Origin: Candidatus Kurthia intestinigallinarum
Lineage (GTDB): Bacteria; Bacillota; Bacilli; Bacillales_A; Planococcaceae
NCBI RefSeq assembly: GCF_003991225.1
Contig: NZ_JTFC01000039.1
Span: 1-64,000, forward strand
Length of the DNA stretch: 64,000 nt
Reading direction: 5' to 3'
Of the stretch, positions 18,091-27,763 are shown piece by piece (positions within the stretch are counted from its first letter, which is position 1; each line of letters starts with the position of its first letter). The notes below the pieces were generated by a model, which made no database searches, was not told the DNA's origin, and saw only the letters and a program-made list of their open reading frames with translations. The translations under genes and the position numbers were made by a program.

Positions 18091-19155
18091 TTATTGATAT
18101 TGAAGTTGTTGTTTTTCAGTGTGGCGTTCGATGCCAAGGTTGATTAATTTTTCGATTAATTCGTTGTATGGAAGACCAGTGTTTTTCCAAAGAATTGGAT
18201 ACATACTTACTGGTGTGAAACCAGGTAATGTATTAACTTCGTTGATGAAGATTTCGTTTTCTGCTGTTACGAAGAAATCTGCACGCACTAAGCCAGAACC
18301 ATCTAAAATTTTGAATGCGCGTTTCGCCATATCAGAAAGTTGTGCTTCTACATCAGCAGTTACAGGTGCAGGAATTAATAAATCTGTGCTGTTGTCATTG
18401 TATTTTGAATCGTAGTCGTAAAATGCTGTTTTTGGTTTAATTTCACCAGGTACAGATGTTTCTGGTTCATCATTACCAAGAACCGCCATTTCTACTTCAC
18501 GAGCTACAACACCCGTTTCGACAACAATTTTACGGTCATATTTAAGTGCTAATTCAACCGCTTCGATTAATTTTTCGCGGTCATCTGCTTTTGATACACC
18601 AACACTTGAGCCTAAGTTTGCTGGTTTAACGAACATTGGGTACGTTAATTTTTCTTCCATTTCAGCGATTAATGCATCTTGTTGTTTATGCCAATCATTA
18701 CGAATGAAGTATGTGTAAGGAACTTGAGGTAAGCCAGCGATTTCGAATAATTGTTTCATTGAAACTTTATCCATACCAGCTGAAGAAGCTAATACACCAT
18801 TACCTACGTACGGTAAGTTTAATACTTCTAAGAAACCTTGTACGGTACCATCTTCACCGTTTGTACCGTGAAGTAATGGGAAGATAACGTCGAATTTACG
18901 TTCTTTTAAAGAAGTTAAAAATTCTGTTACGTCATTTTCTGAATCTGCATCACGAGTAAACGCTAATTGTTCAATTGATTCGACAGGTGCTGTTAATTGT
19001 TCACCTACACGCCATTCACCGCCACGTGTGATGAATACTGGGAAAATATCGTATTTATCAAAGTTTAATGCTTGTGTTGCAGCCTTTGCTGTTGATAATG
19101 ACACATCATGCTCTGCTGATTTACCACCGTATAATAAGCCTAATTTTTTATTCAT
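18091..19155 (-). CDS. ddl: D-alanine--D-alanine ligase
   Basis: 354 residues, ATP-grasp. LLYGGKSAEHDVSL at the N-terminus, HGTNGEDGTVQGFLE, FVKPANLGSSVGVSK, and the metal/ligand site FINEVNTLPGFTP. It joins two D-Ala molecules for MurF. The start is ATG at 19155, with GGAGG about 11 nt upstream; a TTG at 19173 overlaps the ribosome site and is rejected. ddl-murF form a two-gene operon. Confidence 0.96.
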   Translation of the reverse strand: MNKKLGLLYGGKSAEHDVSLSTAKAATQALNFDKYDIFPVFITRGGEWRVGEQLTAPVESIEQLAFTRDADSENDVTEFLTSLKERKFDVIFPLLHGTNGEDGTVQGFLEVLNLPYVGNGVLASSAGMDKVSMKQLFEIAGLPQVPYTYFIRNDWHKQQDALIAEMEEKLTYPMFVKPANLGSSVGVSKADDREKLIEAVELALKYDRKIVVETGVVAREVEMAVLGNDEPETSVPGEIKPKTAFYDYDSKYNDNSTDLLIPAPVTADVEAQLSDMAKRAFKILDGSGLVRADFFVTAENEIFINEVNTLPGFTPVSMYPILWKNTGLPYNELIEKLINLGIERHTEKQQLQYQ

Positions 19156-19383
19156 AATAATGAGTTCCTCCAAATTTTAATTGGTCTACGAACGAATGTC
19201 CCTGAATTGAATAGGACGATTTCTATCGGACAAAGTTTCTCTAACTTGATGCGAGAAAAATATCATTACTTATAATAGCACTCTCTCACGCATTTTCATA
19301 AAAAAATCTAAAAAAAAGATTCCATTCGTCACACGAAAGGAATCCTATCCACCTATCCAACAACTGAAATAAATTTTTACGGA

Positions 19384-20145
19384 CTACTTATGTACTTCTA
19401 GTACCCCATCTGGCTTTTGCTTTAACAATGAATTTAAATCGTCCCAAATCTCATCGACAAAATTAATATCCGCCACATTACGCACCTCAAGCACATAGGC
19501 TACTTTCGGCTTTTCAATACGATACATTGAAAAAAGCGCGCCGTCCTTCATATGATCGCGGAATGTATCACACACATCAATTGTAAAATGCGGCATAACG
19601 GTCGCCACGCGTCGACGCCAAAAGCTCGTTTGACGCTCTTTGAGTTGGATGACATTGTTGAAAACATTGACGACAAGACGGTCATTGTCTGCTAAATTTC
19701 GAAAATAAACTTTTGTATACTTATCCTCTTTATTTTCTAAGTAGACGTATTTATTTTGTAGCTGATGATAAAAAGGTGAACGTAATGGCTCCTTTTTATG
19801 CCCGATATAAAGAAGCTCCGCCTGTTCCTGCGGTGTTAATAAATTCAACTTTTTCTCATCTGAAAAATCAATCCAACATAAATCTTGCTTTGAATCTGAA
19901 ATTTTCTTTGCAAAGTAAGGCATGCTTTTTTCGTCCACAAACCCTAAGCGCGTGTGCATGTTAAACGAGCCATCTTCGAACTCATTTTTCAACAGTAAAA
20001 TATTTTGAAGCGAACCGACTGAAGAAGCAAATTCGTGAAATTTTAAACCGCTCAATACCACAAATTGGTTCAGCTCATTAACATGCACATATAAATGATG
20101 CAAAAAATCATCCGCAGCTCGCATTTTCTTTGCCAAGTCGATCAC
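19384..20145 (-). CDS. uncharacterised protein, 253 residues
   Basis: I do not recognise the family. It looks soluble and charged, without signal peptide or membrane segment. The N-terminal third resembles a coiled alpha/beta region (AADDFLHHLYVHVNELNQ); the middle is rich in aromatic and acidic residues. GTG start with AGAGG 6 nt upstream. It is divergent from the SEDS gene at 20289 and lies about 230 nt beyond ddl. Codon usage resembles the neighbours, so it is probably a real gene. Confidence 0.75.
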   Translation of the reverse strand: MIDLAKKMRAADDFLHHLYVHVNELNQFVVLSGLKFHEFASSVGSLQNILLLKNEFEDGSFNMHTRLGFVDEKSMPYFAKKISDSKQDLCWIDFSDEKKLNLLTPQEQAELLYIGHKKEPLRSPFYHQLQNKYVYLENKEDKYTKVYFRNLADNDRLVVNVFNNVIQLKERQTSFWRRRVATVMPHFTIDVCDTFRDHMKDGALFSMYRIEKPKVAYVLEVRNVADINFVDEIWDDLNSLLKQKPDGVLEVHK

Positions 20146-20288
20146 CCCATTCCTCTTCTTATTATAGATTGAATTGCATGAATTTGAAACATTTGTGATT
20201 CGATTTCGTCACAACTTTATGCACGAGCGTGTTACAATGAAATACGCTATAATAATTAAGTGAAATAATTAATATTTAGGTGGCAAAT

Positions 20289-21467
20289 ATGAATAACAAT
20301 CGAAAAAATTTCTTCGATCGTTTGGATTGGACGTTAATCTTCATTTTGGCACTTTTTTGTATTGTTAGTATCGCCGCAATTTCATCTGCGCAAATGTCTG
20401 GTCAATACGCAACGAACTTCGTACCACGTCAATTATTCTGGTATGTAGTAGCGGGCGGTATCATCGCTGCGATGATGTACTTTGAACCAGAGCAATACAA
20501 AAAAATGGCCTGGTATTTGTATGGCATCGGTATTTTTATACTAGCAGTATTAGTTATACTACCCGACTCAATGGCACTTGTTGAACCACGTAACGGTGCT
20601 AAGAGTTGGTTCCACTTAGGCTTTGCCGACATCCAGCCGTCCGAGTTTATGAAAACATTTTATATTCTCGCACTCGCACGTGTTGTTTCTAAGCATAATG
20701 AAAACACTTCCGTCAAAACGATTAAAACCGACTTTATTTTATTAGGGAAAATCTTTTTAACATTACTTGTGCCATTAGCATTTATTATGCAACAGCCTGA
20801 CCTTGGTACAAGTTTAGTATTCTTAGCCATTACAGCTGCGATGGTTATCGTCGCTGGTGTTGCTTGGCGTATTATCTTACCGGTTGCTATTGGCGCAGCT
20901 GGTATTGGTGGTACCCTACTATGGATGGCGCTTTACAAGCAAGAATTTTTAAATGCGACACTTGGTGTTAAAACCTATCAATTCGCACGTATTTATTCTT
21001 GGCTAGACCCATACTCATATTCATCAAGTGATGGCTATCACTTAGTGAAATCGCTTAATGCGATTGGCTCTGGTCAAATTTTCGGTAAAGGCTATAAAGG
21101 GCATGAAGTGTATGTACCGGAAAACCATACCGACTTTATCTTTAGTATCATCGGCGAAGAATGGGGCTTTATCGGCGCTAGTGCTGTCATCGTACTATTC
21201 TTCTTCCTGATTTATCACTTAACAAAATTAACATTGCAAATGAAAGATCCATTCTGTACATATGTATGTGCGGGGATTATTGCGATGATTACGTTCCACG
21301 TATTAGAAAATATCGGTATGACAACGCAAGTTTTACCAATCACTGGTATCCCACTACCATTCATTAGTTATGGTGGTAGTTCGATGATGGGTAATGCCTT
21401 TGCGCTTGGACTTGTATTTAGTATGAAGTTCCACCATCACACATATATGTTTGGTCGAGACGATTAA
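20289..21467 (+). CDS. FtsW/RodA/SpoVE-family (SEDS) glycosyltransferase, RodA-like
   Basis: About 392 residues with ten or so membrane segments. SEDS signatures are visible: QPSEFMKTFYILALA, QQPDLGTSLVF, the extracellular-loop GKGYKGHEVYVPENHTDFIFSIIGEEWGF, and GIPLPFISYGGSS. SEDS proteins polymerise lipid II into glycan strands with a class B PBP. The short N-terminus favours RodA (elongation) over FtsW, but this is not certain. The start is ATG at 20289, 5 nt after AGGTGG; a GTG at 20280 overlaps that site. Confidence 0.9.
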   Translation: MNNNRKNFFDRLDWTLIFILALFCIVSIAAISSAQMSGQYATNFVPRQLFWYVVAGGIIAAMMYFEPEQYKKMAWYLYGIGIFILAVLVILPDSMALVEPRNGAKSWFHLGFADIQPSEFMKTFYILALARVVSKHNENTSVKTIKTDFILLGKIFLTLLVPLAFIMQQPDLGTSLVFLAITAAMVIVAGVAWRIILPVAIGAAGIGGTLLWMALYKQEFLNATLGVKTYQFARIYSWLDPYSYSSSDGYHLVKSLNAIGSGQIFGKGYKGHEVYVPENHTDFIFSIIGEEWGFIGASAVIVLFFFLIYHLTKLTLQMKDPFCTYVCAGIIAMITFHVLENIGMTTQVLPITGIPLPFISYGGSSMMGNAFALGLVFSMKFHHHTYMFGRDD

Positions 21468-21469
21468 CT

Positions 21470-21510
21470 AAAGACGCAACACTTTTGAATGAAAAGGTGC
21501 TGCGTCTTTT
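21470..21510 (+). terminator. terminator after the SEDS gene
   Basis: AAAGACGCA...TGCGTCTTTT long hairpin directly after the stop codon. Confidence 0.88.
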
Positions 21511-22112
21511 GTTTTGTATACATTTCATTGAAATCGCTCATTCACTCAAGAAGCGTGTTTTGGCTACGACATATTTCATAATAAGCGACAATAGACGGCT
21601 ATTGGCGCATGAAAAAAAGAAGTTTTATTAACTATGCTGTAAATGCTGTCAACGTAAATTTTTATTTACTAAAAAATGCGCAGATATTTACGATTTTTGG
21701 TCTATGCATTTTGCTGATTTAGCCCCGTAGAGTCTCAAAAAGAGCCTATTTCATGGAATTTTGGGCTGTTTTTACACAAAAGTTGACGCAAAATGCATAC
21801 AGCTATCATTTAGTTTATTTTTTATAAAATGCGACACACCGCATGTGGGTGCTTACATAACAGCGACAAAAAACACCCCTCGGAGCGTCAAAACGAACCC
21901 AAAATCGTGAAAAACGGGTAACAAAACGCCCCGTTTCTGTCATCCACTTTACTAAATCATCGTAACTATCCGGCGAGCTTTTGTAGTTATTTGTGAAAAT
22001 AAAGAGCCTCAGCATATGTTTAATAAAAACCTAGTGACATTCACCCGGGTATGACACATATTCAAAAATATGTTGTATCCAAAACACGCCACTTGGGAAA
22101 ATACGCAATTTA
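21511..22112. other. gene-free stretch of about 600 bases
   Basis: No reading frame here has a ribosome site plus plausible composition. It contains a minus-strand terminator-like hairpin (AACGGG...CCCGTTTTT, about 21915-21941) and a partly repeated GCTGTAAATGCTGTCAACG. It may be remnant sequence; no transposase or phage similarity was recognised. Confidence 0.4.
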
Positions 22113-22143
22113 AAAAGAGCCACCAAAAATTGGCGACTCTTCT
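22113..22143 (-). terminator. terminator after the MFS gene
   Basis: On the minus strand AAGAGTCGCCAA-TTTTT-GGTGGCTCTT is followed by a T-run. Confidence 0.8.
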
Positions 22144-22150
22144 TTTTGTG

Positions 22151-23317
22151 CTACGCTTTTTTCTGACGTAATGATTTTGAACTGCGTGTAAATAACACAA
22201 GTATGGTTATACTAATGATTGCAAGCACAGCCGACACATAATACGTGTTGCCGCCCTGCCATGTTAATAGCCATGTGAAAAATAACGGGCCGATAATTCG
22301 GCCTAGATTATCCATTGAATAACTTAAGCCCGCTGCCGTTCCGTACATACCGCCAGATTCCTTTGATGCGAGTGACGTATTTAATGTACGCGCAAGTGCA
22401 TTCCCTGCTGTGAAAACGCATAGTGCCACACCCGCATAAATTAAATTCGTCGTAAATGGTAGCATTAACAGACCAATAGCTGTCAGCACTTGTGCACCTG
22501 CTAGCCATTTTACTTCTTGACCATCCTTCACTTTGCGCACGACCATTCCTTGAATAAAAAAGTCAACGAAGCCGCTAAATAAAAATAACGAGCCTAGTTG
22601 AGCAGACGTAATATTAATTTGATCGATTTGGAATAGCTGTAACGTCGATTCCACACCTGAAAGTAAAAATGTCACAATGAATGAGAAAATAAATAAATAG
22701 CGCACACGATAGCTAAAGAGCTTTGATGTACCTTGTGGAATAATTTCCTTCGCAGAACCTAGTTTTCGTGTTTCTGGCTCTTTTAATACTGCCGATGCAT
22801 AGAATAATAGCAAGAAAATTAAGATGGCTGACACGAAAAATGGTAGTGTTAGACTGATTTGACCAAGCAACCCGCCAATTGCTGGTCCAAAAATAAACCC
22901 TAGCCCAATCGACATTCCCATAAAACCCATATACATATTGCGGTTATCATCAGTTGAAATATCACCAATAAAGCCTGTAACCGCTGTGTAAAGAGCGCCT
23001 GAGAATAAACCGCCGATGACGCGTGATGCGTAAAGCATCGGTAATGAATCGATAAATAATGCAATCATTAAAAAGCTCACACTAAAGCCGACAAGCCCCA
23101 CTAAAATTAATTTTTTACGCCCAATACGGTCGGATAACCGGCCCCACAGTGGTGCTGTGAAAAAACTTGCTAGCGCATAAATCGTTAGTAGGCCACCGAC
23201 ATGCATATCATGAAACCCTTGATTTACAATAACTTCCGGCAAAATTGGAATAATTAAGCCAAAGCCAAAATATACGAAAAATTGTACAGATACTAATAAC
23301 ATAACTGCCTTTTTCAT
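22151..23317 (-). CDS. MFS drug/H+ antiporter-like transporter (DHA1, NorA/Bmr-like)
   Basis: 388 residues, 12 predicted membrane segments. It carries the MFS motif A (LWGRLSDRIGRKKLI) after TM2 and the antiporter motif C region (GLGFIFGPAIGGLLG) in TM5. The layout resembles NorA/Bmr/Blt multidrug efflux pumps; the substrate is unknown. The start is ATG at 23317, 7 nt after GGAGG. It appears to be a single-gene unit. Confidence 0.88.
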   Translation of the reverse strand: MKKAVMLLVSVQFFVYFGFGLIIPILPEVIVNQGFHDMHVGGLLTIYALASFFTAPLWGRLSDRIGRKKLILVGLVGFSVSFLMIALFIDSLPMLYASRVIGGLFSGALYTAVTGFIGDISTDDNRNMYMGFMGMSIGLGFIFGPAIGGLLGQISLTLPFFVSAILIFLLLFYASAVLKEPETRKLGSAKEIIPQGTSKLFSYRVRYLFIFSFIVTFLLSGVESTLQLFQIDQINITSAQLGSLFLFSGFVDFFIQGMVVRKVKDGQEVKWLAGAQVLTAIGLLMLPFTTNLIYAGVALCVFTAGNALARTLNTSLASKESGGMYGTAAGLSYSMDNLGRIIGPLFFTWLLTWQGGNTYYVSAVLAIISITILVLFTRSSKSLRQKKA

Positions 23318-23689
23318 CGTTTCTCCTCCTTCCATTAGCCCCCTCAAAAATGAAAATGCTTACAAATTAGTGTACTGCTAGTGAATACGAAATGGCAATT
23401 ACATTATATTCTCATTTATTTTTTTAAAAAAATAGGTGTTTTAGCTTTTTTTTCGGGAATAAATAATACAGTAAATTAATAATAGGCGTTGATAAATAAG
23501 GGTTTACACAAAATTTACAATTCTTCATTCTATTTAAAAAAATTTACGAATGTAACAATTTTGAAAAACTCTCATTGAGAAAATCATGTTATTATAAATA
23601 TATTAACAACTTTGTCAAATGAAATGCTGAAACTTCTTATTTGAACTCAGCGTCTTATTATAAAACAAACGAAATTGAGGTGGCTCATG
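23318..23689. other. AT-rich intergenic region before the small gene
   Basis: Very AT-rich. It holds an extended -10-like element TGTTATTAT (23587-23595) that could serve the 45-codon gene downstream, and otherwise no recognisable gene or structured RNA. Confidence 0.4.
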
Positions 23690-23827
23690 ATGACAAAAGA
23701 AGTTGACATTACAAAAATTATTTCAAATTTGTCTAAGTTAGGCGTTAAAGCATCAAAAACAAAATCCCGCTTAGAATTGCTTAAAACACTTGCCCCACCG
23801 AAATCAACTCCGCAAACTCAAAACTAG
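23690..23827 (+). CDS. small basic protein, 45 residues
   Basis: The frame opens with ATG at 23690 (an in-frame ATG lies 3 nt upstream), 6 nt after GAGGTGG, and runs 45 codons to TAG. The product is lysine-rich: a first part (VDITKIISNLSKLGVKA) that should form a helix, SKTKSRLELLKTL, then a proline/threonine tail. It faintly resembles the ~45-residue Lmo0850-type proteins of Listeria and relatives; I am not certain of this. It is followed by a small hairpin with a T-run (about 23887-23911). Confidence 0.65.
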   Translation: MTKEVDITKIISNLSKLGVKASKTKSRLELLKTLAPPKSTPQTQN

Positions 23828-23916
23828 ATTACTTGAATTTGCTTCGACCATGTCGGAGTTTTTTTCTGCATACATATTGATTTGATGACGTCCAATCGAT
23901 GGGCGTTTTTTAATAC

Positions 23917-23955
23917 AAAAAAAGAGGCTTAGACGCAATGTCCAAGCCTCTTTTT
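23917..23955. terminator. terminator of tcyP
   Basis: AAAGAGGCTT...AAGCCTCTTTTT hairpin next to the tcyP stop, with A- and T-runs on both sides. It shares the AAAGAGGC ends of the repeat family but has no inner hairpin. Confidence 0.82.
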
Positions 23956-23960
23956 CATAT

Positions 23961-25352
23961 TTAAATTTCAGCTAAATCTTGAGGATCTTTTGAGTTGTAT
24001 GTGTCTCGGTCCAATTCCCCTGTTGCACGCGCAGTCGTTACACCCGCAACCATTGAGTCACTAACGTTAAGCGCTGTACGTCCCATATCGATTAATGGTT
24101 CAACAGAGATTAAAATACCGGCTAATGCAACTGGTAAGTCCATCGCAGATAAAACAATGATGGCTGCGAATGTCGCACCCCCACCAACACCTGCTACGCC
24201 GAATGAGCTAATTGCGACAACGGCGATTAGCATTAAAATAAATTGCCATTCAAATGGGTTGATGCCCACACTTGGTGCAATCATAATCGCAAGCATTGCT
24301 GGGTACACACCGGCACAACCATTTTGACCAATTGATACACCGAATGAACCGGCAAAGTTTGCAATCCCTTCTGGAACACCTAAACGCTTACGTTGTGTTT
24401 CAATGTTCATTGGTAATGTACCCGCACTTGAACGAGATGTGAACGCGAATAGTAACGTTGGTGCTACTTTTTTCACATATGTGATTGGGCTCATACCTGT
24501 TAGGGAAATGATAATAAGGTGAATAATGAACATCGTGATTAATGCGACATACGATGCAATGACGAATTTACCCATATTGTAAATGGCGTTAAAGTCAGAT
24601 GTTGCGACGGTATTTGTCATAATTGCTAAAATACCGAATGGTGTTAAACGTAAAACTAATGTAACGATACGCATTACTAATGCGTAAATCGTATCGACTG
24701 CTTTTTTAATATATGTGGCATGCTCTTCGTCTTTACGTACAAGACCTAAGTAAGCAAAGCCGACAAATACGGCGAAAATAACGACCGCAATAGTTGATGA
24801 TGGACGAGCGCCTGTTAAATCTAAGAATGGATTCGCTGGAATAAATTCTAAGATTTGTTGAGGTAATGATTTATCGCCCATTTCTTCTGATTTCGCTGTG
24901 ATTTCTTGACCACGTGCTTGCTCTGCATCCCCACTAACTAATGATGAGCCATCTAAGTTAAATGATAATGCCGAAGCAATCCCTACTGAAGCGGCAACTG
25001 CTGTTGTCCCTACAAGTACGGCTAAAATAATTGCGGCATATTTACCAAAGCTTTTCCCTGCTACTACTTTTGTAAAAGCAGCAACGATTGAGATGAAGAC
25101 AAGTGGCATCGCAACCATTTGTAATAATTTAACGTAACCTGAGCCGATAATACCGAACCAGTCCGTAGTAGTGGCTGTAATTGTTGAATCAACGCCGTAA
25201 ATAAAGTGTAGAGCTAATCCAAATAGAATCCCTAAACCTAAACCGGCGAATACACGTTTAGAAAATGATACGTGCTTTTTGTTCATTTTAAATAAAAGCA
25301 TTAATAAAACAAACATCACGACCATGTTCACAATAATCCATACTGTATCCAT
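23961..25352 (-). CDS. tcyP: L-cystine/cation symporter TcyP
   Basis: 463 residues, exactly the length of B. subtilis TcyP. It has the dicarboxylate/amino-acid:cation symporter fold with about eight to ten membrane segments and the signatures FTSRSSAGTLPMN, SIGQNGCAGVYPAML and SVEPLIDMGRTALNVS. It imports cystine. ATG start after GGAGG. It is transcribed from the promoter at 25411-25439. Confidence 0.93.
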   Translation of the reverse strand: MDTVWIIVNMVVMFVLLMLLFKMNKKHVSFSKRVFAGLGLGILFGLALHFIYGVDSTITATTTDWFGIIGSGYVKLLQMVAMPLVFISIVAAFTKVVAGKSFGKYAAIILAVLVGTTAVAASVGIASALSFNLDGSSLVSGDAEQARGQEITAKSEEMGDKSLPQQILEFIPANPFLDLTGARPSSTIAVVIFAVFVGFAYLGLVRKDEEHATYIKKAVDTIYALVMRIVTLVLRLTPFGILAIMTNTVATSDFNAIYNMGKFVIASYVALITMFIIHLIIISLTGMSPITYVKKVAPTLLFAFTSRSSAGTLPMNIETQRKRLGVPEGIANFAGSFGVSIGQNGCAGVYPAMLAIMIAPSVGINPFEWQFILMLIAVVAISSFGVAGVGGGATFAAIIVLSAMDLPVALAGILISVEPLIDMGRTALNVSDSMVAGVTTARATGELDRDTYNSKDPQDLAEI

Positions 25353-25410
25353 GTGTTTATTCCTCCATATGACTTAATTATTTTCGTAACACTTAATAAT
25401 GACAATGCTT

Positions 25411-25439
25411 ATATTAATATCATAAATCCTATAAGTCAA
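25411..25439 (-). promoter_or_regulatory. promoter of tcyP
   Basis: The minus strand reads TTGACT, 17 nt (containing ATAGGATTTAT), TAATAT. The spacer sequence is reminiscent of CymR-controlled cystine genes, but I cannot confirm an operator. Confidence 0.6.
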
Positions 25440-25537
25440 GTAGGTTTTATCGGACGCGATTATTTTTTTCACTGTGTGCTATTTCATGAATACGATATAC
25501 TAGAAAGTGGTTATTTTTTATAAAGGAGGGGTTCCCG

Positions 25538-27010
25538 TTGCTCAGTCAATTACTTGATTTCACTTATATTCCGTTCTCAATTATAGGTGTAACTTTATTT
25601 ATTAACTTTATTTTTGCCGCAACGATTATTTTCCTAGAACGACGTGAGCCTACATCTACTTGGGCGTGGATACTCGTATTATTCTTCTTCCCCGTTGGCG
25701 GCTTTATTATTTATCTTTTATTTGGGAGACGATTACGTCAGAAGCACTTATTCCGCTGGGAAGGTCGTAAAAAGATTGGTATCGACTCACTCGTTGATTA
25801 TCAAATCGAGGCCATTAAAAACAATACTTTTGAGTATCGTCTAAATGATTCTGAACCATTTCGTGATTTAATTTATATGCATTTAATTAATAATCACGCC
25901 GTGCTTACGCAAGATAATAAAGTCGATATTTTCGATGATGGGCATGAAAAATTCGAAACGCTGATTCAAGATATTTTAGCCGCAAAAACGAATATTCATA
26001 TCCAGTATTACATTTTCCGTTTGGATCATCTCGGCAATCGCATTTTAGATGCACTTGTTAAACAGGCGAAGCGCGGTGTGAAGGTGCGTTTACTTTATGA
26101 TGAAATGGGTTCGCGCGGCGTACATAAGCGCCACTTCAAGCAATTATTAAATGCTGGTGGTGAGGTTGAAGTATTTTTCCCGTCCATTTTGCCACTTATC
26201 AATCCACGAATGAATTATCGTAATCACCGAAAGCTTGTCATTATTGATGGGCGCATTGGCTATATTGGTGGCTTTAATATTGGAGACGAATATTTAGGGT
26301 TAGATAAAAAATTTGGCTACTGGCGTGATACGCATTTACGACTTGAGGGAAGCTCGGTGCATCCGCTACAAACACGCTTTTTACTCGATTGGAATCAAGC
26401 ATCTGACCGAAACGACCTGCAATATGAGGACCATTTCTTCCCGATTATTTCACGTAAGGGTGAGGTCGGATTACAGATTGTCTCAAGTGGACCTGATTCC
26501 GACTGGGAGCAAATTAAAAACGGCTATTTAAAGCTCATTAATATGGCGAAAAAGTATATCTATATCCAAACGCCGTATTTCATTCCAGATGATAGCTTTA
26601 TGGATGCCGTACGTATCGCCTGTCTTTCAGGCATCGATGTGCGTATTATGATTCCAAACAAGCCTGACCATATGTTTGTGTACTGGGCGACCTATTCCTA
26701 TGTAGGCGAACTTATCCAAGCAGGCGCTCGAATCTATATTTATGATAACGGCTTCTTGCATGCGAAAATGATTGTTATCGATGATGAGGCTTCTACTGTC
26801 GGTACAGCAAATATCGATTCACGTAGCTTCAAATTAAATTTTGAGGTCAATGCATTTATTTATGATCGTAATGTCTCGCATCAACTCGCTGAATTGTTTG
26901 AGCGTGATATGCTGTATTCGCATGAACTAACGCCTAAAATTTATGAGGAACGTTCGCGTGTCATTAAAATGAAAGAATCGATTTCACGACTCCTTTCACC
27001 GATTTTATAA
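25538..27010 (+). CDS. cls: cardiolipin synthase (phospholipase D family)
   Basis: 490 residues. Two N-terminal membrane segments (about 7-60) precede two HKD catalytic motifs: HRKLVIIDGRIGYIGGFN (about 230-247) and HAKMIVIDDEASTVGTAN (about 407-424). It condenses two phosphatidylglycerols into cardiolipin at the membrane. TTG start, 9 nt after AAAGGAGGG. Single-gene unit ended by a shared terminator. Confidence 0.95.
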   Translation: MLSQLLDFTYIPFSIIGVTLFINFIFAATIIFLERREPTSTWAWILVLFFFPVGGFIIYLLFGRRLRQKHLFRWEGRKKIGIDSLVDYQIEAIKNNTFEYRLNDSEPFRDLIYMHLINNHAVLTQDNKVDIFDDGHEKFETLIQDILAAKTNIHIQYYIFRLDHLGNRILDALVKQAKRGVKVRLLYDEMGSRGVHKRHFKQLLNAGGEVEVFFPSILPLINPRMNYRNHRKLVIIDGRIGYIGGFNIGDEYLGLDKKFGYWRDTHLRLEGSSVHPLQTRFLLDWNQASDRNDLQYEDHFFPIISRKGEVGLQIVSSGPDSDWEQIKNGYLKLINMAKKYIYIQTPYFIPDDSFMDAVRIACLSGIDVRIMIPNKPDHMFVYWATYSYVGELIQAGARIYIYDNGFLHAKMIVIDDEASTVGTANIDSRSFKLNFEVNAFIYDRNVSHQLAELFERDMLYSHELTPKIYEERSRVIKMKESISRLLSPIL

Positions 27011-27046
27011 AAAGAAGGCATTGCGCGTTGACGCAATGCCTTCTTT
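27011..27046. terminator. bidirectional terminator, cls / M15 peptidase
   Basis: AAGAAGGCATTGCG...CGCAATGCCTTCTT, a perfect long hairpin between two convergent genes. Confidence 0.9.
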
Positions 27047-27052
27047 TATTTA

Positions 27053-27694
27053 TTATTTTGCTTTTAAATACGCTTCTAATGTCAGTTTTTCTTTATATAT
27101 TTTAGTCGCTGCAGTTTTACCAACATAGCGGAAATGCCATGGCTCATACATATAACCGGTTACTTTTTCTTTCCCCTTTGGATAACGCATAATAAAGCCA
27201 TAACGGTGCGCGGTCTTCGCGGCCCACTTGCCTGCTGCGCGTTCACCAAAGCGTGTCGACGCATATTCAGATGGGCGCTTCGTTTCGCCAATATCAAAGG
27301 CTAAACCCGTTTGATGCTCTGAAAAGCCTGGACGTGCGCTATAGCGATCTGCTGCCTTACGTCCATCTTTCGCGACATAGTTGTTATACAACGTTTTTTG
27401 ACGTGCATATGAGCGATATGTGCTAAACGCCTCGAAGCGATATCCCGCCTTTTTCGCCGCCTTATTCCAGCGTGTATAGGCGGCACGTGCTTTGTCACTT
27501 TCACCCGGCGCATAGCTTGATGGCAGTGGTGTTTCCTTATTCACTAAAATAATGCCATCGATTATTGTTGGCTTTTTCGGTAGCTTTTGTCCAGCAATAT
27601 AATCACTTTTCGCCACAACTGTATTCGTCATCGTAGTCCCTAGTAGTCCGATTATAAGCGCTGTACAGCCTACTGCTTTTACCCAATTCTTCAT
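27053..27694 (-). CDS. M15-family D,D-carboxypeptidase (VanY-like), secreted
   Basis: 213 residues with an N-terminal signal peptide (MKNWVKAVGCTALIIGLL). Zinc peptidase motifs are SARPGFSEHQTGLAFDIG and GYMYEPWHFRYVG. It trims the terminal D-Ala from peptidoglycan stems outside the cell. The start is ATG at 27694 after GGGAGG. It follows a closely related paralogue, and the two probably arose by duplication. Confidence 0.92.
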   Translation of the reverse strand: MKNWVKAVGCTALIIGLLGTTMTNTVVAKSDYIAGQKLPKKPTIIDGIILVNKETPLPSSYAPGESDKARAAYTRWNKAAKKAGYRFEAFSTYRSYARQKTLYNNYVAKDGRKAADRYSARPGFSEHQTGLAFDIGETKRPSEYASTRFGERAAGKWAAKTAHRYGFIMRYPKGKEKVTGYMYEPWHFRYVGKTAATKIYKEKLTLEAYLKAK

Positions 27695-27730
27695 TGTTTC
27701 GCCTCCCATTTCTCTATACCCCACTATGAA

Positions 27731-27759
27731 AAAAAGCTGTCCTCATGCGACAGCTTTTT
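27731..27759 (-). terminator. terminator between the two M15 genes
   Basis: AAAAAGCTGTC...GACAGCTTTTT hairpin. It suggests that the two paralogues are separate transcripts, or that the second is attenuated. Confidence 0.8.
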
Positions 27760-27763
27760 CCAT

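Noticed and set aside
21815-22200. Two minus-strand frames of 63-66 codons in the gap after the SEDS gene
   Set aside because: No ribosome site, odd composition, overlapping frames; not supported as genes.
23917-23955. Sixth copy of the repeat family
   Set aside because: It shares the AAAGAGGC ends but lacks the inner CCGG hairpin and the GCGAACGC block; an ordinary terminator.
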